From contig JAKVCE010000052.1 of assembly GCA_022447405.1 (NCBI GenBank), positions 1 to 9,595 of the forward strand: a DNA stretch of 9,595 bases, in the 5' to 3' direction. The notes below the pieces were generated by a model. The model worked only from the letters and a program-made list of their open reading frames with translations, was not told where the DNA came from and searched no databases. A program made the translations under genes and the position numbers. The stretch comes from Planctomycetota bacterium (lineage in GTDB: Bacteria; Planctomycetota; UBA1135; GCA-002686595). Positions 1 to 6,186 of the stretch are shown here, one piece after another (position 1 is the stretch's first letter; every line of letters begins with the position of its first letter).

Positions 1-1091
1 CCGTCGCGCCCGGCGCGTCCGGTCTCTTGCACGTACTGCTCGACGCCCTTCGGCAGGCTGGCGTGAGCGACGAAGCGCACGTCAGGCCGGTCGATGCCCA
101 TGCCGAAGGCGACGGTGGCGACGACGACGTCGACGCGCTCTGACTTGAAGGCCTCGGAGGTCTGTCTCCTTTCATCAGCGCTGAGGCCGGCGTGGTAGCG
201 CGCGGAGCGCACGCCCTTGGACTTGAGCCCCTCGTGGAGCTCCTCGACCAGGCGCCTCGAGAGGCAGTAGACGATGCCGCCCTCGCCCTTGTGTCGCTCA
301 CAGACCTCGGCCACCTGCTCGAGCGCGTCGGTGCGAGGCACGACGCGGTAGGTGAGGTTGGGCCGGTCGAAGTTGCCGACGACGAGGGCCGGATCTTCGA
401 GGCGCAGCTGGGCCGTGATGTCCTCTGCCACGCGCTCGGTGGCGGTCGCCGTCAAGGCTTGGATGGGGAGTCGGCGCTCCCCGCGGAGCTCTCCGAGGAG
501 GCGGTACTCCGGCCGGAAGTCGTGCCCCCAGTGGCTGATGCAGTGGGCCTCGTCGATGGCGATGGCCTCAAGGCCGAGGTGCAAGAGCCACTCGAGGAAG
601 CTCTGGCGCACCATGCGCTCGGGCGAGACGTAGAGGAGCTTGAGCTCGCCACGGTGGAGCGCGTCCTCGATCTCCTGTCGCTCGCGCTCGTCGTTGGTGC
701 TCGCGAGGTAGGCCGCGGGGACGCCGTTCTGTTTGAGCCCGTCGACCTGGTCCTTCATCAGGCTGATGAGCGGGCTCACGACGACGGTGAGGCCTTGGCG
801 CACCAGAGCCGGCGCCTGATAGCAGAGGCTCTTGCCGCCGCCCGTCGGCATCACGACGAGCGCGTCGCGTCCTTCGATGGCGGCCTGCATGGCCTCGAGC
901 TGGTGGGGGCGGAGGGTCTCGATGCCCCAGTACTGCCTGGCGACCTCGTGCAACCTGGGCTCGGCCTCCTCCCAGGTGAGCGTCACCCGAGCAGGCGCCG
1001 CGACGGAATCGGATCCCCAGATCTCTTCCGCTGAGGGCTCTACGAGCCCATCGGGCTCATAATCATCTCTAGGGTCGTGGGGCGTGGCCAA
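1..1091 (-). CDS. recQ: RecQ-family ATP-dependent DNA helicase (partial, C-terminus beyond left edge)
   Basis: Superfamily 2 3'-5' DNA helicase of the RecQ family, which unwinds recombination and repair intermediates in the cytoplasm. The visible 363 residues, read from a TTG start at 1091, contain the whole helicase core without a frameshift. Visible motifs are LRPHQLEAM (motif 0, residues 60-68), MPTGGGKS (Walker A, 81-88), DEAHC (180-184), the RecQ-specific aromatic-rich loop SHWGHDFRPEY (186-196), TATAT (214-218), FDRPNL (241-246), YHAGLS (299-304), AFGMGIDRPDVRFV (328-341) and QETGRAGRDG at the edge. The zinc-binding and winged-helix domains must lie outside the window. The start is uncertain: TTG at 1091 is the only usual start after the in-frame stop at 1131-1133, and GTG at 986 would give a protein 35 residues shorter. 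Neither has a clear Shine-Dalgarno. Residues 1-45 are acidic and not conserved in the family. Family assignment is secure; orthology to E. coli RecQ rather than a paralogue is not proven. Confidence 0.93.
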   Translation of the reverse strand, partial: MATPHDPRDDYEPDGLVEPSAEEIWGSDSVAAPARVTLTWEEAEPRLHEVARQYWGIETLRPHQLEAMQAAIEGRDALVVMPTGGGKSLCYQAPALVRQGLTVVVSPLISLMKDQVDGLKQNGVPAAYLASTNDERERQEIEDALHRGELKLLYVSPERMVRQSFLEWLLHLGLEAIAIDEAHCISHWGHDFRPEYRLLGELRGERRLPIQALTATATERVAEDITAQLRLEDPALVVGNFDRPNLTYRVVPRTDALEQVAEVCERHKGEGGIVYCLSRRLVEELHEGLKSKGVRSARYHAGLSADERRQTSEAFKSERVDVVVATVAFGMGIDRPDVRFVAHASLPKGVEQYVQETGRAGRD

Positions 1092-1120
1092 GGGTGCGGC
1101 GGCGGGGGAAGGCCCCCCAC

Positions 1121-1160
1121 AGAGACCCTTCTACCAAGGTAGTGACCCTTCTACCAAGGT
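1121..1160. repeat. Two tandem 20-bp direct repeats upstream of recQ
   Basis: Two head-to-tail 20-bp units (1121-1140 and 1141-1160) differ at one base and share the core gacccttctaccaaggt. Each core contains the small inverted element CCTT-N5-AAGG. The repeats end 30 bp before the proposed recQ start and 21 bp after the hydrolase stop codon. A two-turn spacing in a promoter-proximal position suits a pair of protein-binding sites, but no regulator is known. A chance duplication is possible. Confidence 0.8.
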
Positions 1161-1181
1161 GGGGTGCCCGATCAAGCTTCG

Positions 1182-1937
1182 CTAGTCGTCCGAGACGGCG
1201 TGCTTGCGCAGGAAGCCGGAGACGGTGGCAGGGAGGCGCTTGTCCCTCATGAGGTCCACGTCGTCAGCGCGCATCACGCTGATCTCGACGAGCTCGTCGA
1301 GCTCGACCTCTTCCTCTTGGAAAGAGGCCTCGACGAGGCGCACGGCGTCTTCGCGGCCGTTCTTCTCGGTGACGACCAGGGTGGGCATCCCGGCGATCTT
1401 TTTGAGCGTGCGCGGGAGGTCCTTGGCGAGCTTGTCGCCGGTCGGCGCGATGAGCGCGACGCAGCGCACGTTCTCATCCCGCTCGGCGTAGCGCGCGGCG
1501 ATGATGGAGGCGGAGCCCTGCGCGACGAGCGAGAGGTTGCTCATGTGCACGTCCTCGCGCTTCCGCAGCCAGGCGGTGCAGGCCTCTATGTCACGGATGG
1601 CCAGGGTCCAGGCGATGGACTGCTTCTCTTCGTCCAGCTTGGAGAAGGTGAACTCTTCGGTGGCGCTCTGGCCGTGTCCGCGCAGGTCCACGCTGAGCAC
1701 GGCGAAGCCGCGCTTGTTCAGGTTCTCGGCGATCGCTGCGTAGTCGCTGCGGTCTCTCGTGGCGCCGTGGATCAGGAGGGCGGCGGGGGCGCGTCCCTTC
1801 TTGCGGGGCTTCCAAAAGTCGCCCTTCAGGACGAACTTGTCCTTGGTCTCGACGCGCATCGGCTCGACCTCGTCCCCGGTCGCGAGGGCGGGCATGGCGA
1901 GTCCGGCGAGGACGGTCAAAGAGGCGAGGAGGCGCAT
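1182..1937 (-). CDS. Secreted alpha/beta-hydrolase-fold protein with apparently degenerate catalytic triad
   Basis: 251-aa protein of the alpha/beta-hydrolase fold (dienelactone hydrolase/peptidase-S9-like). It begins with a signal peptide (hydrophobic residues 3-18, probable cleavage after ALA at 17-19), so it is exported. The strand-loop signatures LLIHGATRD (54-62, oxyanion-hole region) and VLSVDLRGHGQS (80-91) are typical of the fold. The nucleophile elbow, normally G-x-S-x-G, reads LVAQGSASIIAARYA (137-151). Aligned by eye, the nucleophile position is Gly141 and both flanking glycines are alanine; Ser142 lies one residue off. The usual catalytic Asp region reads TEKNGRED (190-197), and the usual His-Gly near the end reads ADDVDLM (224-230). 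It may therefore be a non-enzymatic member or use displaced residues. No Shine-Dalgarno is visible before the ATG at 1935-1937. The gene lies 254 bp downstream of the Ski2-like helicase and 90 bp upstream of recQ. Substrate and role are unknown. Confidence 0.85.
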   Translation of the reverse strand: MRLLASLTVLAGLAMPALATGDEVEPMRVETKDKFVLKGDFWKPRKKGRAPAALLIHGATRDRSDYAAIAENLNKRGFAVLSVDLRGHGQSATEEFTFSKLDEEKQSIAWTLAIRDIEACTAWLRKREDVHMSNLSLVAQGSASIIAARYAERDENVRCVALIAPTGDKLAKDLPRTLKKIAGMPTLVVTEKNGREDAVRLVEASFQEEEVELDELVEISVMRADDVDLMRDKRLPATVSGFLRKHAVSDD

Positions 1938-2137
1938 GGGGATGGGGATGGTTCTGGTGTGCTTGGAGGGGAGGGCCGCTTCGAAGTCCTCCGCAGGAGG
2001 GGTCTGGAGCGGGTCCGATCAGTCGTCGTTTTCACCTCACTGAGCCGCTTGGAGGGCGTCTATCGCCGCCCCAGATCAGCGCTCAGCGAGCGAGGCTTAA
2101 GTCACGAGTGTATCTGAAATCTCGTCCTCAGCCACCC

Positions 2138-2165
2138 TCTATAGGTATGTGGAGGGCTTCGGCAA
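2138..2165 (-). promoter_or_regulatory. Possible sigma70-type promoter for the hydrolase gene
   Basis: In the 254-bp gene-free stretch 1938-2191, the minus strand reads TTGCCG (2165-2160), 16 bp, then TATAGA (2143-2138), matching the -35/-10 consensus at 4/6 each. Transcription from here would give a leader of about 195 nt before the ATG at 1937. No strong terminator for the upstream helicase was recognised in the same stretch, so read-through is also possible. Nothing else convincing was seen there. Confidence 0.3.
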
Positions 2166-2191
2166 CCAATTTTAGCCTCTAGAGCGGCCTC

Positions 2192-4270
2192 TCAGCGCTC
2201 TAGCTGCCGCCTCGCGTCCACCTCATCACGGTCCATGGCCACGATGGCCTCCCCCAGGGCCTGGTGCACGTCCCAGTCTGGGTCGATCGCGCGACGCACC
2301 TGCCGCATGAGCTGGACAGCCATCCTGAGCGCTCTGCAGACATCACCAGGGCCGACGTCGAAGCGCTCGAGCAGCTCATCGAAGCTCGCTCCGTTCATCC
2401 ACTCGATGACGACGGGCGTCAGGCCCCAGTCGGCTGATTTCGGTATGTCGTCCACGTCAGCAGCGGCGACCGTCGTGCGCAGCTGCCGGATCACCTTGTC
2501 TACCTGCGATCTCAGGGAGGGGTAGAAGCGCTTGGGGACCCTGCGAGGCGGGCCAGGGCGCCTGTCCTCGTGGATGAGAGCCGTGAAGATGACCGCGAGG
2601 GCGGTGGGGCCCTCGCACTCGAGGACGCCCCGGAAGAGGAGCTCGGTGACCTGCAGCTCAAAGCCGTTCAGCGCGCGCGCGAGGGTCCCGCGGGGGGTGG
2701 GCTCGTCGCCGCGCAGGTAGCCCATCTCCTCGAGCACATCGAGCCGCGCCTCCACCCGCCGCTCCTGACGCCGGCGCTCGCGGCGCAGCCGCTTCGGGGT
2801 GCGCTCTCGCGCCTGGAAGTTTGAGAAGGACTTCTCCCAGGCCTCGGGCAGGCGCTCGCGGCCGAGGTGGGAGACGAGGTGCAGGAGGCTCGACCAAGAC
2901 AGGTGGAAGCGGCTCGTGATGGGCTCTGGCTCGCCCTCTAAGAGCCTGGCGAGCGGCGCCTCCGCGAGGTCGCGCTCGCTCAGCATGAGATAGACGAGCC
3001 CCTCCGTGTCGATCCCCTGGCGGCCAGCGCGGCCCGCCATCTGGAGGAAGTCACGTCGGCGCATGTAGTCAAAGTTCACGCCGTCGAACTTGCGCAGTCC
3101 GCTGAAGGCGACCGTGCGCGCCGGCATGTTGATCCCGAGGGCGAAGGTCTCGGTGGTGAAGAGCAGGCGCAAGAGACCAGAGGTGAACATCTGCTCCACG
3201 AGCTCCTTGTGCAGCGGCAGCATCCCCGCGTGGTGGTAGCCGACCCCCCTGCGCGCGAGCGCCATCACCTCACTGGCGAGGTACTCCTCGTCGAGCTCGT
3301 AGCGCTCGATGAGTTGGGCTTGGAGGGAGTCCATCTCCTTGCGCTCCTTTCTTGAGAGCAGCGCGCGGCTGCGGTTCGTGCGCGCGAGCCGCTCGCAGTC
3401 CTTGCGGCTGAAGGAGAAGATCAAGGCAGGCAGCAGCCTGGCGTCCTCGAGCTCGTCAAAGAGGGGGCCGGGTAGGGGAGGGCGAGGGTCTAGCCCGTCT
3501 CCCTTCGCGCCGCGACGGCTCCGGCGCCCACGCGGCGGGCGCCGCGAGCTGCGACGTGTGCGCGAAGGGGTGTCCTTGCGGCGAACACTTGAGAGCTCGT
3601 CCACGCCGAAGGTCCCGCGACGCTCGGTGTAGAAGCGGTGCTCGAGCGGGACCGGTCGACGCTCTTCACGGATGACGGCCACAGGGCGGTCGCGGACCTC
3701 AGCGAGCCAGGCGCCGAACTCATCCAGGTTCGGGATGGTGGCTGAGAGGCTGATGAAGCGGACCTCCGGCGGGGCGAAGATCAGGCTCTCCTCCCAGACG
3801 GTGCCGCGCTCTCGGTCGTCCATGAAGTGGACCTCGTCAAAGACGACGAACTCGACGCCGTGCAGCGTGTCAGAGCCTTCCAAGATCGCGTTTCGCAGGA
3901 TCTCGGTGGTCATCACCAGGACCTGGGCCTGGGGCCGGATCGTCACGTCGCCCGTCATCAGGCCCACGTCGATGTCCGGATCTGCCTGAAAGTCGTGAAA
4001 TTTTTGGTTGGAGAGGGCCTTGATGGGGGCGGTGTAGATGCAGCGCTTCCCGCGCTTCACGGCGTCCAGGATCGCGAACTCCGCGACGAGCGTCTTTCCA
4101 GCCCCAGTGGGCGCTGAGACGAGGACATCGGCGCCTTCTTCGATGGCTTCGACGGCCGTGACCTGGAAGCGGGAGAGGGTGAGCCCTCGGAACACGCGGC
4201 CTTCGGGGGGGGTGGCAGGGTCCTGGTGACGCGGATCTCCAGATCCCGATCCTTGAGATGAACCTCTCAT
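2192..4270 (-). CDS. Ski2/Mtr4-like superfamily 2 helicase (probable RNA helicase)
   Basis: Complete 692-aa helicase of the Ski2-like branch of superfamily 2, related to Mtr4/Ski2 and mycobacterial HelY; members generally unwind RNA using ATP. Motifs are APTGAGKT (53-60), APIKALSNQK (81-90), TGDV (106-109), TTEILRN (121-127), the DEVH box (145-148), SATIPN (176-181), LIFSFSRKDCE (283-293), TTETFALGINMPARTV (372-387) and QMAGRAGRQGID (410-421). The C-terminal half (about 500-690) resembles the winged-helix/DSHCT-type end, with RGTLARAL and ELLFRGVLECEGPTALAVIFTAL. An arginine/proline-rich, poorly structured stretch (about 230-268) separates the two RecA-like domains. ATG at 4268-4270 is chosen as start: a longer reading from 4402 adds 44 residues with no family similarity that would overlap the divergent promoter region. 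No Shine-Dalgarno precedes 4270. The gene is divergent from the small-protein operon at 4405. DNA-repair helicases of related branches (Hel308) are an alternative, but the C-terminus fits Ski2 better. Confidence 0.88.
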   Translation of the reverse strand: MRGSSQGSGSGDPRHQDPATPPEGRVFRGLTLSRFQVTAVEAIEEGADVLVSAPTGAGKTLVAEFAILDAVKRGKRCIYTAPIKALSNQKFHDFQADPDIDVGLMTGDVTIRPQAQVLVMTTEILRNAILEGSDTLHGVEFVVFDEVHFMDDRERGTVWEESLIFAPPEVRFISLSATIPNLDEFGAWLAEVRDRPVAVIREERRPVPLEHRFYTERRGTFGVDELSSVRRKDTPSRTRRSSRRPPRGRRSRRGAKGDGLDPRPPLPGPLFDELEDARLLPALIFSFSRKDCERLARTNRSRALLSRKERKEMDSLQAQLIERYELDEEYLASEVMALARRGVGYHHAGMLPLHKELVEQMFTSGLLRLLFTTETFALGINMPARTVAFSGLRKFDGVNFDYMRRRDFLQMAGRAGRQGIDTEGLVYLMLSERDLAEAPLARLLEGEPEPITSRFHLSWSSLLHLVSHLGRERLPEAWEKSFSNFQARERTPKRLRRERRRQERRVEARLDVLEEMGYLRGDEPTPRGTLARALNGFELQVTELLFRGVLECEGPTALAVIFTALIHEDRRPGPPRRVPKRFYPSLRSQVDKVIRQLRTTVAAADVDDIPKSADWGLTPVVIEWMNGASFDELLERFDVGPGDVCRALRMAVQLMRQVRRAIDPDWDVHQALGEAIVAMDRDEVDARRQLER

Positions 4271-4404
4271 CTGGGTATCTAAACAGTCACGCGATGGAAA
4301 CGGAAGGCGCTCCGCCTCCTCGCGCCTTGGTCTGGCCGCGCGCTGCGTGGTCCGGCACCAAGGTTCCGTCCCCACTACAAGAAAACGACACTTCACCCAC
4401 ACCC
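4271..4404. promoter_or_regulatory. Divergent promoter region between the Ski2-like helicase and the FtsQ-like operon
   Basis: This 134-bp gap must hold transcription starts for both directions. It contains an inverted pair CCTTGGT (4325-4331) and ACCAAGG (4357-4363) with a 25-bp spacer; the same ACCAAGGT core occurs twice in the tandem repeat upstream of recQ. On the minus strand a weak -10-like TAGATA (4281-4276) lies six bases before the helicase ATG, which would give a leaderless or nearly leaderless mRNA. On the plus strand only a weak TACAAG (4376-4381) was seen. Neither start has a Shine-Dalgarno sequence. Confidence 0.45.
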
Positions 4405-4665
4405 ATGAAGAACCCCACCCGCTCGAGCGACTCCGCCTCCCAACGTCACATCGCCACCCTCAAGGTCGTCTCGCGCCTCCTTGGCCACGAGCTCAAGTCA
4501 CAAGCCTCCGGCAAGGCCATCTCCATGAGCCGCGACGAGGTCACTGAGATCCAGACCACGATCGACCTCTACATCGAGCAGGCGACCAAGGGTCAGAAGT
4601 CCTCAGGCTCCGGCGCCCCCGCAGCCGAGGCGCAGCAGACGCGCATGGTCGGCGCGAACAACTAG
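4405..4665 (+). CDS. Small helical protein of unknown function (86 aa)
   Basis: Unrecognised small soluble protein, read from ATG 4405; an upstream in-frame ATG at 4258 would overlap the start of the divergent helicase gene and adds unconvincing low-complexity sequence. Residues about 13-32 (QRHIATLKVVSRLLGHELKS) and 42-60 (SRDEVTEIQTTIDLYIEQA) look like two amphipathic helices. The tail from about 62 is rich in Ser, Gly, Ala and Gln and probably disordered. There is no signal peptide or membrane segment. A helical hairpin of this size could be a dimerising or adaptor protein, but nothing proves a function. Its stop lies 19 bp before the FtsQ-like gene, suggesting co-transcription. No Shine-Dalgarno precedes the start. 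Confidence that it is real rests on position, strand, and codon composition like that of its neighbours. Confidence 0.7.
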   Translation: MKNPTRSSDSASQRHIATLKVVSRLLGHELKSQASGKAISMSRDEVTEIQTTIDLYIEQATKGQKSSGSGAPAAEAQQTRMVGANN

Positions 4666-4680
4666 GGCACTCCACTAGTT
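4660..4680 (+). other. Short inverted repeat between the 86-aa gene and the FtsQ-like gene
   Basis: AACTAG (4660-4665, containing the stop codon of the small gene) and CTAGTT (4675-4680) form a perfect 6-bp inverted repeat with a 9-nt loop, ending four bases before the FtsQ-like ATG. The stem is weak, without a T-run, so it is not a terminator. It could only modestly modulate translation of the next gene. Confidence 0.35.
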
Positions 4681-4684
4681 CTCG

Positions 4685-5554
4685 ATGGACTCGCTAGAGA
4701 GAGGTCGCGCGATCTCTCGGAGCGGGCGAGTCCCGACCTGGTTCATACTCTCACTCTGTGCCGTGGCGCTGTTCATCAGCGCTGGGGTGCTGAGTGAGCG
4801 TATGCATATAGAGGGGCGCTTTGAGGTTCCGCTCGACCGCGTCCGCGTTGAGAGCGATGTGGAGGGGGCGTACATCCCCGGCGCTTGGGATGAGTTCATC
4901 GCCGCCAAGCTCCTTGAGGTCGGGCGAGTCGACTCGGATGACCCCGGCTCTGCCGCGCGGGTCGCCGAGCGCCTCGAGTCCCTCCCCATGATCCACAGCG
5001 TGGAGAGCGCGCGCGTCGTCATCCCCGATGGGCTTGAGTTGGACGTGCGCCTGCGGCGCATCGTCGCCTGCGTTAAGAGCGCCGACGGCTTCCTGCCGGT
5101 CTCTGAAGACGGCGTCATCCTCCCGGGCTTCTCGGTCGCGCCCATCAGCGACGGCGTCGGACACGCGCCGCTCATCGCTTGGGACGAGGGCGCGCGAGCT
5201 CTTCAGGTCGGCGACGAGCTCTCAGAGGAAAAACACTTCGACGCCCTGAGCGTCGCGCTCAGCATGCAGCGTCACCTGAGCTCAGAGGTGCGCGCCTCCC
5301 TCGGTCCGGTCCGCGTCGACGCGAGCGGGGCGGCGCTCGCGAGCGTCACAGAGCCCGGCGTCGTCATCTACCTCACGGAGCGCCGGGCCGCGCTCTTCGG
5401 GCGCGCGCCGCTGCACGGGCACGCGGGCGAGCTGCCTGAGGAGACGAAGTGGACGCACCTCAGCCGATACCTGGTCGAGCCCCCTCAAGGCGCGGAGTCC
5501 TGGGAGGTCTTGGACATCCGCTGGGACGACCCTGACGTCCTGCAGAGGAGGTGA
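4685..5554 (+). CDS. FtsQ/DivIB-like single-pass membrane protein
   Basis: 289-aa bitopic protein: short basic cytoplasmic N-terminus (1-17, RGR...SRSGR), one membrane helix (about 18-36, PTWFILSLCAVALFISAGV) and a large extracytoplasmic part. Residues about 46-129 look like a POTRA domain, ending in RLESLPMIHSVESARVVIPDGLELDVRLRRIVACV. This matches the FtsQ pattern of LPWV..A.V.R..P.tL.i.v.ER.pvA, followed by the typical LPVSEDGVILPG (137-148). The C-terminus (EETKWTHLSRYL...WEVLDIRWDDP) recalls the FtsQ end that gives iDlR. FtsQ links early and late division proteins through FtsB/FtsL. Here no mur, ftsA or ftsZ gene is adjacent. Instead it heads, or is second in, an operon with two unknown membrane proteins. 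No Shine-Dalgarno is seen before ATG 4685. The order is POTRA family likely, FtsQ itself moderately likely, dedicated paralogue possible. Confidence 0.62.
   Translation: MDSLERGRAISRSGRVPTWFILSLCAVALFISAGVLSERMHIEGRFEVPLDRVRVESDVEGAYIPGAWDEFIAAKLLEVGRVDSDDPGSAARVAERLESLPMIHSVESARVVIPDGLELDVRLRRIVACVKSADGFLPVSEDGVILPGFSVAPISDGVGHAPLIAWDEGARALQVGDELSEEKHFDALSVALSMQRHLSSEVRASLGPVRVDASGAALASVTEPGVVIYLTERRAALFGRAPLHGHAGELPEETKWTHLSRYLVEPPQGAESWEVLDIRWDDPDVLQRR
5546..5554 (+). promoter_or_regulatory. Perfect Shine-Dalgarno element that sets the start of the membrane protein gene
   Basis: AGGAGGTGA at 5546-5554 is a full complement to the canonical 16S rRNA 3' end, and it overlaps the stop codon of the FtsQ-like gene. 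It ends 5 nt before ATG 5560, ideal spacing. The in-frame GTG at 5551 lies inside the element and is therefore an unlikely start. Confidence 0.85.
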
Positions 5555-5559
5555 CCGGG

Positions 5560-6186
5560 ATGGAGATTCAAGAGCCCGGAGTCCAGCCTGAGGTCTCCAA
5601 GGGACGCCCGCCGCTCCTCTGCCTGCTCTCCCTCGCGGTCAGCGTCACCCTCCTCCTCCCGGTCCCAGGCATCGAGGCCTCTCTAGGCGCCTCGCCGCGC
5701 TTGGCGTGGTGCGCGCTCGTTTGGGTCGCGACCCTCTCCCTCCCGCAGGCTGAGCGGGGCAGCGCGCGCTGGTCTGTGGGGCTGGGGCTCGGACTCTGCG
5801 TCCTAGGCCTCGCCGCGCACCTCGATCGCTCGCGCGGCGTGGAGGTCGACGCGCTCTGGGCGATCGCCTGGCCGGCCCTCTTGTTCGCCGTGCTCCTGGC
5901 CGGCGCCGCCTCGAAGGCGCAGAAGACGGGGACAGCGACCCGGCACGCGCTGCTCTGGCTGCTCCTACTCCCAGGCGCGCCCCTCATCAGCCACGCGCTC
6001 ACGAGCTGGGGCGGCGCCCCGCCCCCTGGGTGGCTGGAGTTCCTCGCGGAGCTCAGCCCGCTCAGCTGGTTGGCCGGGTGCGCCGCTGGGGACGCGCCCC
6101 TCCCGTGGCTCCCCCTCGGGGTCGCAGTGCTCCTCTTCACCTCCGCGGCGTCAGCGCCGGAGACCGCATCTGAGGAGACCACGTGA
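5560..6186 (+). CDS. Polytopic membrane protein of unknown function
   Basis: 208-aa, strongly hydrophobic protein not recognised as a known family. Likely membrane helices lie near residues 18-37, 46-62, 70-88, 98-118, 129-149 and 183-199; a less certain segment is near 162-177 (AELSPLSWLAGCAAG). The N-terminal 17 residues are polar, and the last 10 are acidic and polar (ETASEETT). The layout resembles ABC-2-type permease subunits in size and in the SPLSWLAG-like segment, but no ATPase gene is near and the resemblance is weak. The C-R-H catalytic pattern of exosortases was looked for and not found. Start ATG 5560 is set by the AGGAGGTGA element; the gene begins 5 bp after the FtsQ-like stop and ends in a GTGA overlap with the next gene. 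Translational coupling to both neighbours suggests a joint membrane complex (inference). Confidence 0.8.
   Translation: MEIQEPGVQPEVSKGRPPLLCLLSLAVSVTLLLPVPGIEASLGASPRLAWCALVWVATLSLPQAERGSARWSVGLGLGLCVLGLAAHLDRSRGVEVDALWAIAWPALLFAVLLAGAASKAQKTGTATRHALLWLLLLPGAPLISHALTSWGGAPPPGWLEFLAELSPLSWLAGCAAGDAPLPWLPLGVAVLLFTSAASAPETASEETT
6172..6185 (+). promoter_or_regulatory. Shine-Dalgarno and GTG start with 4-bp gene overlap
   Basis: GAGGAG (6172-6177) lies 5 nt before GTG 6183. The GTG overlaps the preceding TGA stop (6184-6186) as GTGA, a classic arrangement for translational coupling, and it supports the non-ATG start of the following gene. Confidence 0.75.

Noticed and set aside
192..1034. 280-codon plus-strand frame opposite recQ
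   Set aside because: The minus strand encodes all RecQ motifs here; this frame is its antisense shadow.
1164..2117. 317-codon plus-strand frame opposite the hydrolase
   Set aside because: The minus strand has a signal peptide and alpha/beta-hydrolase signatures; the plus product has no recognisable domain and ends in intergenic sequence.
4271..4402. 44-residue N-terminal extension of the Ski2-like helicase from ATG 4402
   Set aside because: The extension shows no family similarity, would leave no room for the divergent promoters, and ATG 4270 lies directly before the conserved region.
5551..5559. GTG 5551 as start of the polytopic membrane protein
   Set aside because: It lies inside the AGGAGGTGA ribosome-binding element; ATG 5560 has ideal spacing.
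5560..6186. Exosortase/archaeosortase identity for the polytopic membrane protein
   Set aside because: The protein has a fitting size and helix number, but the Cys-Arg-His catalytic arrangement was not found.
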